DNA of 64,000 nt from Branchiostoma floridae. Lineage: Eukaryota > Chordata > Leptocardii > Amphioxiformes > Branchiostomatidae. Below are positions 47,474 through 59,800 of the stretch, piece by piece (the first letter of the stretch is position 1; each line of letters starts with the position of its first letter). The translations under genes and the position numbers were made by a program. Location: assembly GCF_000003815.2 (NCBI RefSeq), contig NC_049997.1, positions 352,214 to 416,213 of the forward strand, given 5' to 3'. The notes beneath the pieces are model-generated. The model worked only from the letters and a program-made list of their open reading frames with translations. It was not told where the DNA came from and did not search any database.

Positions 47474-49352
47474 AACGACATGTTAAAATCTATTCACGAA
47501 AAGTAGGGGGAAAATGACTTACAGTTCCTTGAGTTGTCGGCGGGGTTAGCTGAACTGACCGGCAGGGGCTGGGCGGTGTCGGGGACTGGAGCGCCAGCCG
47601 ACCCTGATCCTTTGACCGCTGTCCCTTGTAGCACTATGTTCGGCACAAAGAACATGGTTCACAACATAAAACATCACAGCCTAACTGTTCGGCTAACAGG
47701 TTCCCGGCGCGTCTTGAGCCCTCTCTGCTGCTAAGGCTTGTGCAGGCCACCAACGGGTCCTATCAGGCCGCACATCTGGCGAGGTTGAGGGTGGCTTATG
47801 CCGGCTCTGGGTGGTGGTGTGTCCCGCGCATCCCTGTTGTTGGAGGGGGAGAGCGTCGGACCTGTATAAACAACACGTGAACCATGAGACAGTGGGAAGG
47901 GACGGGCGCCCGGCAACAGGTCCGGTCCCAGACAGACAAGTCTAAAACATACGCATCTTCCACACCGCCCAGCCCCCCCCACATGCGAGCGAGCCGCGTT
48001 ACGTGGCGTAAGGCTGGGCCACGCGCATTCACACATCCATGCGCCTTACAGGTACGCACTCATACACATGTAAACTAAAACAAATGGTAGCAGAAAACCC
48101 CATACACAGCCTCGACGTTCAATCTAGGAAGCAAAAGAAAAATTCAACCTGGCCGAAAAAACGGGAAAAAGACACCCAAATCGAACCAGCTGCAGCCTTC
48201 CAAGCTCAGGTGGGTTGGCTGAACGCTACGCCAGGCTCTCCCAGAGGGATGACCCGTAATCCTGAAAACAAAGAAACCAAGGGGGGTCGCCATCTTGCCT
48301 CATGGATCATGCCATCGTCGTCCTCTGTCCCTGCCTGAAATATTCACGAAAATCAAAGAATGGCATAAAAATCTGGAAACTCTCGTTCTGCTCCACGCCT
48401 TAGCAATGAAAGCAAACACCCACAGCTTTCCTTCGCAGAGGATAGAAAGGATACAAGAACATGGCGAAGACAAAGGAATTCCGGAGACTACCATCTGCCA
48501 TGTGGGCACCAACTATCTGCTTGGAGTAGCTGTCGGATCCTGCTAAAAAAACGTACACAAAATCAGGAAATCGCACAAAAATCACTCAGCTCCAAGCGGA
48601 GCAAAACGCCAACGTGAACTAGAAAACGTCCTAAACTCGACCCGGCCTAGGATAAAAGGAAAGAAACTTTAAAACGAGCAAAAAGTGTAAGGCAGCCATC
48701 CTCTGCACTAGGGTCTTTCCTCCCCCGCCGCTCTGAAGCTCATACATACGAATAAGCGACAGGAATGCAAATTAGAACGATACAGCCGGCTCAGAATTCC
48801 AAGCGTGCTAGAAGAAAATCACAACCGGCGAAAGAAATATCAAGACGCAACATTACACGAAAAAGAAAATTTTAAAATACGGGAGAAGCGCAGAAAATGT
48901 ACCGACCGACCACTGGAAACCGACACCAAACCTTCCGTGGAAAGAACAAACGTCGACCTGATGGTAACCACGCCGTGGCCGCATGAGTCCTCGGATTGCC
49001 TCGTGTCACCCTGCGGCGTCCAGACCTACTCTTGCCGCCGCGGGAAGTTTTGTCTGCTTGCGGAGGAGCCGTCGCTTCAGCTCCAGCCGTTGTTGGAGGC
49101 GGCCTAACGAGTGACGAGATGCCCCTAATCTGCATATTTATACAATGGATGGATCACGTGTCTAACATCCGGGCGAATAGGCGACCAGAATAAATATTTC
49201 ATATTTTCGCTCGCATCAGTTTTAGGGTCGTCTAGCGTTTCCTTTTGAAGAAGGCAGTCTTCACAGCTTTTGCAAAGAGCCGCCATAATTTCTGAGTTTT
49301 TCACAAATTTGCATGGGCTTTGCAACCGATCGACGTGTTAGTCGTTCTACTT

Positions 49353-49709
49353 TCAATCGATCGTGGTGATTGTTCGTGTACGAGTGATTTCTGCTTCACA
49401 ATTGTAGACATGCTTCCAACGTACCTCTTTACATTCACCGACAAAATTACATCTTTGCCCATTTCCTCGTGGCCAAATTAGGTGCTTACAGTACACAATA
49501 CACAAATGGTCACAGACGTCCGATTCCCAATTGTGTAATACTATGCTTAACTCTTGACATTCAATGAGAAAATGACATCTCGGCAAGTCGCCCGTGGTCA
49601 AATTAGCACACAATGCCCCAGGGACCACAGTGTCTACTTTGGGATAAAATTGGAGTATGGAGACCGCGTGCTTGTCATAATTTGTATGGTAGTCCATTGC
49701 CACGGACAT
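49353..49709 (-). CDS. Unknown Cys-repeat ORF
   Basis: 118-codon minus-strand frame that I do not recognise. It contains two diverged units with the same plan: Cys, 10-12 residues, Cys-x5-Cys, then E-[LV] and a later His and Cys (CHFLIECQEL... and CNFVGECKEV...). The matching DNA units (about 49430-49490 and 49555-49615) are diverged while the Cys spacing holds, which argues for past protein-level selection. No start context, splice partners or neighbouring exons were found, so it may be an exon or a relic. It sits just outside element E. Confidence 0.35.
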   Translation of the reverse strand: MSVAMDYHTNYDKHAVSILQFYPKVDTVVPGALCANLTTGDLPRCHFLIECQELSIVLHNWESDVCDHLCIVYCKHLIWPRGNGQRCNFVGECKEVRWKHVYNCEAEITRTRTITTID

Positions 49710-50585
49710 TTTCTAATTTCCAACCGCACTCACGACAATCCCTGTAAGTTGTGGCGGCTTCCGAACAACAAGCGTATTTCTCACGCCTTTGAATCAGGGT
49801 ATTACAAAAGATCTACTTATAACGTCCTAGGTACAGTAGGATCCTGTCTATTGTGTGGCGTATTGTTCAGTCACTTCAGGGGATTCTATGGAGTTATCAG
49901 GTTTAGTCCACTAAGCCTAGGCCACAAAAAGACAGCTTTGTTAACTTTGACAGTTTTGAGTCCATGCCATTTTTTTTTTGGTGCCAATGTTGGACGGAAC
50001 TGCCTGTTTATTGTCCCTCAACGGGATTTGTAACAGAAACCAAGTTTTCCCATAACCATTCGAATTCAGAAAATAATTTCAACAATTTGGGCTATTTAAG
50101 AGCAAATGTCTGTAAGGATCAAACAATGGTGGCAAAGGTCAAAAAATAGCTTTGGCTCATATTTTGCACAGTGATAGTACTTGGTCCACAACCCCTCAAA
50201 ATAGCTTTCTTTTAGATCAAAACTCCTTGTTGCCATGGTAACGGGCAAACAAAGTTTTCTGGCCATTTTCCCCAATTTTCGCATCTCAAAAACACAGAAA
50301 TCAGTATATTTTACGGCACTGTCTCGGCAACACCTTTAAATCTATCATCAAAACAAAACAAGATTTGAATAGACCAACATTTTGGCTTTTTAAAAATTGT
50401 TGTGAAATTTCCAAAGTCGTACATTTTAGTTCTTGGGCAGCGTGAAAACAGTGCAATGTTTCAAGCTTCAAAAAAATGTGATTTTTGGCCCAACTTTGTA
50501 ACGCTATAAGTGCCGCTCTGGTACTTTTTTTGGCTTGAAATTTGTACCATATATAGATCATTAGAATATCTATCAAATGCATTGT
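49710..50585. other. Intergenic, probably repetitive
   Basis: No gene seen. Style and wording run into the 180-bp repeats that follow (gccatttt, ttttggc, caaagtttgg), so it may be part of the same element. Confidence 0.4.
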
Positions 50586-51220
50586 TGCAAAGTTTGGGGT
50601 CTTGTTTGGTTGTCACGTGACGGTCCCTAAAAGTAGGCCACTTTTTGTGTTTGGCGAAAATTGTGAACTTTAGCCATGTTCAAAGTACGCTACATGACGA
50701 AGTAAAATATATTTCTAAATCAACTTCTTATCAAATGTGGATCTATGTATTGCCTATCAAATAAATGCTTGTAGAGTTTCGGGTCATGATGTTTAGTCAC
50801 GTTGTTGTCTTTTTTGCCATTTTTTGCATTTGACGAAAATTGTGAATTTTAGCCATGTTCAACGTACACTACGTGACGAAGTAAACAAAGATTCTTATTT
50901 AACTTCTAGTCAAATGTACATCTATGTATTGTCTAGCAAATGAATGCTTACAAAGTTTCGGATCATGACGTTCAGTCACGTGGTTGTCCCTGAAAGTAGG
51001 CCATTTTTTGCATTTGACGAAAATTGTGAATTTTAGCCATGTTCAACGTACGCTACGTGACGAAGTAAACAAGGATTCTTATTCAACTTCAAGTCAAATG
51101 TACATCTAGGTATCAGATGAATGCTTGTAGAGTTTCAGATCATGACTTTTAGTCACGTGTTGGCCCAGAAATTAGGTCAAATTTTGCCTTTGGCCAGAAA
51201 TCGCCATTTAGGGCTGTAGT
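50586..51220. repeat. ~180-bp tandem repeat
   Basis: At least three full units and a partial fourth (anchor word ttgtgaa-tttagccatg at 50661, 50840, 51024; periods 179 and 184). Each unit contains gacgaaaattgtgaa, acgtgacgaagtaaa and gtttcggatcatga. An inverted, worn copy lies at about 51600-51790. Confidence 0.9.
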
Positions 51221-51831
51221 TAAATCTGTCGAATTGGGGAACTGAAATACTTTACTGGCACTGACTCTGATTATGTGTAGCCCTTAACATTGTCTGTTGA
51301 ATGAGTGTTAGTAAGGCTTGGGGTCGTCTTTCTTTGCTCCCTAAAGTAGGGCAAATAGTTAGCTAAATGCTGTTCGGAGGTTCTGTTACTTTGGAGAAGA
51401 TGTCTCTTGAACAGTTTCTTTCTTTTAACATTGTTAATGTCCAATGCATATCATATTGGTACTACAATGACTGATAATGTGCTTACAGTGTTGAATTAAA
51501 GCTGACTTAAGCGATGACTCTGTTATAATTGTAAATATCAATTTTTGATAATGTAACTAAGATGTCGTTTTAAATTCAGCTATGTTCTATAATGCGCTAA
51601 AATTCACAATTTTTGTCGAGCACATAAAGTGACCTGGCTTCAGGGACAACCATGTGACTAAATGTCATGACCCGAAACTCGACAAGCATTTGATCGAAGA
51701 AAGAAAATTAAGAATACAAAGATGTACATTTGACCAGAAGTTTAATCAGAATTCTTCTTAATTTCGTCACGTAGTGTAGCCTGGTATCCAGCTATATTAT
51801 AGCTCCCGAGTCTCCTCTGTCCTCTTCGCAA

Positions 51832-52215
51832 ATGGCTCGTTCTCATTTAAATGTAAAAATGCTGTCGCCTGCTTTTGCGACTTGATTTGCAGCAAATTTT
51901 AGACAAAATCACAGGTTCCTTCATTTTTCCACAATCCCTGGAATGTTTTCCAAAAGATTCATTTTGGTTGATGGCTTGGAATATTATCTTAGCCACGGGT
52001 GGAATTTCACCCCCGTAAAAAATGGTTGTTGCCTGAGAACAAACGAAGAATTCAAATAGTAGCCAAAAATGCAACAATTCAGTTCCCAGAATGATTGTTC
52101 GGTAGATGAAACCAGCTGAGCAGGCCCTTTGCCCGATAACGCCAGATCGGTACTGCCACTGATCTTGGAGGCTGTGTGAGGTGGGTTGCCAAATTCGGTA
52201 ACAAACATTACCACC
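51832..52215. mobile_element. TIR element C, copy 2 (left part)
   Basis: Matches 20567-20960 almost throughout (ctcgttctcatttaaatgt, agccacgggtggaatttc, gaagaattcaaatagtagcc, cttggaggctgtgtgagg). The right end of the element is not present, so it is truncated. Confidence 0.85.
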
Positions 52216-52225
52216 ACCAGCAGCT

Positions 52226-52310
52226 ATGGACACGGTACTGCCGGCACTCTGTCTGTCGATCTTTTTTCTGGTTGTATCGTCCACTAGAAGTGATGAGGAG
52301 ACCTTATCAA
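52226..52310 (+). CDS. Possible signal-peptide exon
   Basis: ATG at 52226 opens 28 codons with a hydrophobic core (LPALCLSIFFLVVSS) and ends at a strong GTAAGT donor at 52311, like the first exon of a secreted or type I membrane protein. No matching second exon was found. The upstream flank belongs to TIR element C, and the same region at about 20960 lacks this exon, so it may be fortuitous. Confidence 0.25.
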
Positions 52311-52946
52311 GTAAGTAACACGTATGTAATGTACCCGTTAAAGGTGAGTCTCTGGTTCTCCCGTCGCTAAGACAGATGAGCGCCCCCCCCCCCCCATGTG
52401 TGTATGAAGTCAAGCTGGTTGCGTGTTTGTTACAGCTTGTTTGGCTTTCCTGGGCGCTCTTTTCTCCTTCATGTTGATAATGCGGCTGGTTTCGAAGGCT
52501 CTGACTGCCACGGGGCACTGGTGCCTCCATAAATTTCTTTAAAAAACATTCAAACCCTTTCGTTTACCTCAATCGCATTCTATTAGGGGGGGGGGGCATT
52601 AGTACAAACTTGTTGAGATACACATCCTAGAATATGGAGATGATCTATCTAAACACAGAAATCACAAAAAGTAGGCAATTGTAAAACTCTAACCCCCCTG
52701 TACATACCCCCTGAAGTTTGGATACCCCTTTGCCATGTACTTGTGTGACGTTGCTAAGTTCTGCAAGCACTGACTGCATTACTTCAGTTCTTTTTGCACA
52801 TTTTGTGTAATTAAATGATACATTACACTCCAAGATACCTTTCTATCAGCTTTTGGCTTAATATTCTTGGTTGCGATGGCAACAGGGCAGCAAATATTGG
52901 GGCGAATTTCCATTATTTGGACAGGGAAGTCACGGTAGGGCAGTAA

Positions 52947-54276
52947 GGCCTACGTCACATTACATAGGGGGTCCGCGCGGTGTCTAACTGATGTAGGCCC
53001 CGGCCGGGCTCTGAAGCCGGGTAGACATCGGCTCACGTAGTCACAAATCATTTTTTCTTCACGCGTCCCGTCAGAGGTCCCGGGGGGCTCCGGTGGGCAT
53101 TCCGGCGGCTTTTGTGCAATAGTCGTATGCTTTAACCCTTTATTGCTCGATGTTCGCCAGGCAACCGTGAGCTGCCCTGTGGATGTCCACGGGTACCCCG
53201 TAGGGGTCTGGCAGTGGGTCGGCCGATTCATCCCTTGTAAATAACTGTATGGTCCCTGTCGTACGCCCCGCGAACCACGACCATCATGTGTTTTTTTTTG
53301 GGGGGGGGGGTGTATATAAGCGTTCGTTGGCTCGTCTTCGTTGACTTTTGCAACTGTGCTACGAGGTACTAACACTACTAGAAGCGGAAAATGCCACTGC
53401 ACTTCGACTGACAAGGTGAGCACATGCCGCTTGCTCAGCTCAGGCTGAGGGTGGCGACGGCTCGTCACCGTTTCCTTGTTCTTGCAATTGCTACATGGGT
53501 AGTGGAAGAGGAGAGACAAGCGGAACGGCAGTGCCAGAGAAGAATATGTTGGGTTAGGCTCCGAACCATGTTTTGGGGTCTACGATACGCTGATGAGCAA
53601 GCTATAAATGCGAGAACATTCTTGCGACTTTAAGTCCTTTATGCGCCTTATGCGTGTGGGAACTTCCATTGAGAAGATTAGAAAATGAATGTTTTACTGA
53701 TGATATTTCCTTAATAATTTCCCCGCCGGGACCCCGGTTCATTTTAAGTCCGATTTAAAACCAACCAGGGCCCCGCCCGAGACGAAAAATAACCCGGCAG
53801 CCGCTGGGAGACCAGCAGGACCCCGACCGGAAGAGCAAAAAAACAGCCCGTAAATTACCCGCCAGGGTCCCTATGTGGAAATGTGACCATGGCCCAGATA
53901 GTCCTGTTTGATGACCGAGGGACCCGTTAGCGGCCCTGGCGGTGTTCCGGGATGATACAACGGATGCAATAGTTTGTAATGCAAGAAGGTTGGGCCTGTA
54001 CCGTCGAGTACCGCCGGAGTACCGAGCGGGTACCGGGCAGGTACTGTGGGGGACCCTGCCGACGTGTTCACGGTTAGTTGACGGCTTTGATTCGGCGTAT
54101 TTTCCTGCCCGGGCCCCGATTGATTTTATGTCCGACTTAGAATCAACCGGGGCCCCGCCCGAGCCCCAAAATAGCCCGGCAGCCGCCGGGGGTCTCACGG
54201 GGACCCGCCCGAAAGTGCAACAATTCAGCCCCTAACCTACCCGGCCGGACCCCTTTGTGCAAATGTGACGTTAGCC
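52947..54276. mobile_element. Harbinger-like element
   Basis: About 1.33 kb with imperfect inverted ends GGC-TAACGTCACAT and flanking TAA/TTA, as in PIF/Harbinger transposons. Inside are a TATA box (53313-53320), a short basic ORF (53424-53633) and two direct GC-rich repeats (53719-53890, 54099-54268) full of CCCGCC words. No DDE transposase core is visible, so it is non-autonomous. Confidence 0.5.
53424..53633 (+). CDS. Short basic ORF in Harbinger-like element
   Basis: 69 codons, Arg-rich, ending with WVRLRTMFWGLRYADEQ and TFLRL. This is loosely like the N-terminal WVRP...FLRM segment that precedes the transposase core in Harbinger proteins, but nothing downstream continues it. If related, it is a truncated remnant. 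Confidence 0.25.
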   Translation: MPLAQLRLRVATARHRFLVLAIATWVVEEERQAERQCQRRICWVRLRTMFWGLRYADEQAINARTFLRL

Positions 54277-54569
54277 TTATTCGGCAAGTGGTCAGAATAA
54301 TAAAGAGTACCCAAATCAACTACAGAGTGTCTTTAGCTTCACAAGAATAGTGGTAACATTTTAAGAAACTTGATGCCATTGATGGAATTGGGCAACTTCA
54401 AAAAGAAACATTGTTTCAAGGTTACAAAAACACAGTTTTTTTTTTTACCAAGCTTAAAACCAGTGTTTTTGTATATGTGTTGTCAAGTATGGACCAAAAA
54501 GCAACAGTTGACTGTTCTCTCTACTACTAGGCTCTCTTCTTCATGTACATACTATATCCAGGGCTCCAA

Positions 54570-54945
54570 TTTATCCATCCGTCCATCCATCCATCCATCT
54601 GTCCATCCATCCATCCATCTTTCCAACTTTCCTCAGTCCACCCATGGTGTAAAAAATGGTACCTGACTTCGGTTGGTAAAGGGAGGTTTTCACAGTAACC
54701 CAACGTGTGAGGCCAAACAACACGGCCCACAGAGACAAATACACACTCACACACACACGCACACACACAGACACGTACACACATAAACACACAGACACAC
54801 ATAGACACACACACACAGACATACACTGACACACACAAGACACACATAAATAGACACACACATTCATACACACACATACACACAGACATACACACACAAA
54901 CACACACATCGAAATATAGACACACACGCACACACACACACATAC
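54570..54945. repeat. CATC and CA microsatellites
   Basis: (CCATC)n/(CATC)n at about 54570-54620 and impure (CA)n at 54735-54945. The latter abuts the xylulokinase exon at 54963. Confidence 0.95.
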
Positions 54946-54962
54946 AAATCACGTTCCCTTAC

Positions 54963-56081
<1,119 letters not shown>

Positions 56082-56202
56082 TCAGATTTCTGACGGAAGT
56101 AAAACCCAGACTATGGGTGGAAACTCCCGGACTGTTTAAAATTGACACTGCTCTATAGTTCGGCATCGGACATTTTGATTTCCACTGTCATAATAATGCA
56201 TG

Positions 56203-56302
56203 NNNNNNNNNNNNNNNNNNNNNNNNNNNNNNNNNNNNNNNNNNNNNNNNNNNNNNNNNNNNNNNNNNNNNNNNNNNNNNNNNNNNNNNNNNNNNNNNNN
56301 NN
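56203..56302. other. Assembly gap (100 N)
   Basis: Fixed-length gap separating the xylulokinase fragment from the inverted P450 block, which starts at 56303. Confidence 0.99.
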
Positions 56303-56700
56303 CACTACTTGTAAACCAATCAGCGTTTAGACACTCAGCTCAAATAAACCATAACTCTGTCACCAGGCAATGCATTTTTATTGCCACACTTTTTTACTGT
56401 TCGCTCTGGCCTGGTGGCTTCAGTCCAGAGACAGTGAATCGGAGCCGGGGTATGGAGAGCGCGGAGTCTGACATGTATGTGTCTGAATGTTTTATTCCCT
56501 CTTCTTGGCAAAATTAGGACACATCATGTGTTTCAGGGAAGGATCTAGGAAACAAAGTTGATTCTTGGGCCATAATACCCGGGCATGTTTTCATGATGAT
56601 GTCAGCATTTTTAAGCTGACTGTTTTTCTCACACAGAATGAGGTCATGTTACGTCATCAGTAAATGAAGGGTCAGCTTCCTGTTTACACAAGCCAACGTG

Positions 56701-56707
56701 TATATAA
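56701..56707 (+). promoter_or_regulatory. P450 copy 2 TATA box
   Basis: TATATAA 137 bp upstream of the ATG at 56844, preceded by GAGGTCA and ACGTCA words at 56640-56656. Conserved with copy 1. Confidence 0.55.
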
Positions 56708-56843
56708 CGTGGTTGGGTCAGGCAGCATACAGTACCTTACGGACGTCTCGACAAGCCCTCAACATTCGAAGGCTCTACATCGTCCATATTTTCGACTCAA
56801 ACACAAGTTGTGAAGAAACCCGTATCACCGCTTGTCAATTGCC

Positions 56844-59800
56844 ATGGCCCTGGAGGTCCTCCCTATCCCACTGACATGGACACTTCTGCCGGTCCTGGCT
56901 GTTCTGTTCTACCTGTAAGTGTCTATGTTTGTATTTCTGACTTGTACGGTATAACTTTATTATGATGGACTTACTGTGTTTTTATTATTTTGTATATTTC
57001 AAAATCTATCAAATGGAGGCATTTAGGCTAAAACCAAACTGACGGTAGTGTTTGAAGGATATATAAAGAAGTGAGGGAGGAAAGGGGTAGTATGCAGAGC
57101 ACATGCCGCCGACCTTTCGCCATGTAAACGTATAGTTGGCTTTACTGCCTGGACTCCGTCTGACCCCGACTCGAGCTGACCCCATTAACCGTTATCGTGC
57201 CCTTGCCATGAACCCAACGCCGTGGTCTCGGACATGGCAACCCGAGATATAATAACATGTTTGACAACAGAGGTTAGTGCCACAAATTAGGCTCAGAGTA
57301 ACCCTATTCAGACTCTTTTTTATCTTCCATCCGTGTAGCTCACATGAACACACGTTTTTTACGACCGATGTTCAGGTAAATTTAATCCATGACATATTTG
57401 AAGTCCCTAATTATAACAATATTTTGAAGTCATTCACTTTCCTGGATTGTCCTACGTTTCCTGAATAGGACTCATGTAAAGATTAAATGTAATCAACAAA
57501 CCTTAAACAAACACAGTGTAAGGCATAAGGCCAGCGATTAAAGACTTCTGTTGTTAATGACAACAGTGAAAATTAGTTAGCAGCTGCGATCTGTTTAGTA
57601 AGGCATGTTACCAATAGACATTCGTCCAAGAAGTGATATATGTGCCAACACGTTCTATTAATTACCATTATGAAAATATATTTCAACGTTTGTTGATAGA
57701 GATTACGATTTCATGTGCAGGTATTACAATATAGTAGAAGCCGTTTAATTGCAAACCACATTTGCCAGCGTATTTCGTGCAATTTTCCGGGTGGTGCAAT
57801 AATGCGAAGTTATCCAGCTGGACCGCACCGTTTCGAGATTCGGGGATTCCATGCAATTAACAGAAGTGTGCGCTTATCCGTTGTGCAAGAAATTAGCTTC
57901 TGCTGTATAATTATTATAACACAGTGCCGTTTTATTACTGAGAAATGTCATTTATATATTTTAAAGTAACTTTCCCCATTAGGAAAGGGTAGCCTCTCCC
58001 AAGCTCGAGCCTGTATAAAGGAATTGACAAAAAAGAATTTGCGACAGAAGTCCTTTTTTTCCAAATTTTCCAGAATGTTACGACTTAGTCGTTAATATAA
58101 CTTCTTTTCGTGTAACTTTACATTTTAGTTTACAATCTTTCGCTGTTATGATAAAAACACAGCGCACATATTATAGAATTTAAAAAAAAAATTACTCTGA
58201 CTGCCGGCCAGACTGGACTGCTGTAAAACTATTGTTAGTTACTAATTACACATAAACAGATATGTACACATGAACAGATCTGTACACGTACACATGAATA
58301 GACCTTTTAAGATTAGCAAACAATTAGCAAGTTAATGCGAATTTCATCGGGCATTTGGGATCAAAGGTCGTTTTCATGTGTTGCTAGAGGCAGCCAACAC
58401 CCGATTTGCTGAGAGTCTAAAGATGAGGTATTAGTTTCATAGAGTTAGTAGATCGTCATGACAATCTATACATTCCTTTGTGAGTTATGATGTTTTAAAC
58501 TATTATATGCAACGAAACGCTAATGTTAAAAAGGCATAGCCTTTTATGACCATAGCATGTTATTCATACACACGAGAAATGGAAACCGTTCTGCTGCCCA
58601 TAAAAAGCCACTATTACATGATAAATCCATCCAAGTATATGAGGTAGCCGCGTACAATACTTTTATAACAATCATTTCATAGCTTCTGGAGTAATCTTGC
58701 TCAACCACAAACAGTTACATCGTTTCACATACTTTGTTCAAAGGCATATAAAGTTAATTTTTAGCAACATTGTAAAATGAACTTCAAAGAGGAACATTTT
58801 CGTGGATTGTTTTGACATGTATTTTCTTATCAGTCAAATGAAATTATTTGCTTATGAGACAATACAAATGCAATACGTCGCTTTCTAATCCACCTTTATT
58901 TTCCTTCCTCCATCAGGTATGCTGTTCGCCCGTTGTTTATCTTTAGGAAAATGGGAGTCCCAGGACCAACCCCTTTACCGGTTATTGGGACTACTTACTT
59001 GACTGCGTTTTGGGTGAGCTATCGAGCTATCCGTATAGAAATAATTGTAGCAATGTGTATGTCCTTTCGTGAGAGGTTGGGCACAGTATCCTGAGCGCAC
59101 CATTATCCACATAAAAGTTGGCTCTAAGAGCGTTTTCCGACATGGATAATTAGCTGCTCTCTCACACTATATGCCGGATTGAAAGAGACGGAGAAGGAGT
59201 GGGATTGGAGTTTTAATGCAAGGTATACTCAAACATTGGAAACCACGTGGAGGGAGGGTGGGTGGTTGAAACAGTGGAGCGAGTGAGACTTATTGTTGGT
59301 CGAAGAGGACAGCTTGAGAACACAACCTTGGTCGAGCGTGACTGACCTCGCAGTGGAAGCTCCTGGTCAATGTCACGTGAGGTCCAGGATTCCAGGCCGC
59401 TAATCATGTAATTTGCAATACGCTCAAATGTATCCATTTATTAATACTACTGCGTTTTTTTCTCTTGCTGTGCAGGGATTTTACAACAATAACATTTCTG
59501 TCTCAGATGTGGGACCAGTCAAGGGGTGAGTGAATATAAGTCAGGATCAATATACAAATACACAATAACTGAATTTGTTTTGCACTTCTCCAAATGAATG
59601 TCATTATTCAGAATTTTTGTTTCTTCAAGTTCCCCACAGTTTATTCTTATTGTATCATATTGTGTTAACTACAGGTTCTTCAATGGGATGACTCCAGCTC
59701 TTGTAATAAGTGATGCAGAGATGATGAAGGAGATTTTTGTGAAACAGTTTCACAAATTCACCAACCGCCAGGTGGGTAACGTATTCATCATGCAATGATC

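Larger units (their letters stand above)
46360..49196 (+). mobile_element. Long form of element E
   Basis: About 2.84 kb with the same two ends as the short form; contains a 100-N gap, five structured hairpins (47061-47473), a TATA box and only short frames (for example 47534-47734, 48039-48338). No transposase, reverse transcriptase, terminal inverted repeat or LTR is recognisable. A short ata sits before each unit, and the units are joined without spacer. Family unknown. Confidence 0.75.

Noticed and set aside
54527-54952. 141-codon minus-strand frame
   Set aside because: Made of CA and CATC simple repeats; no coding signal.
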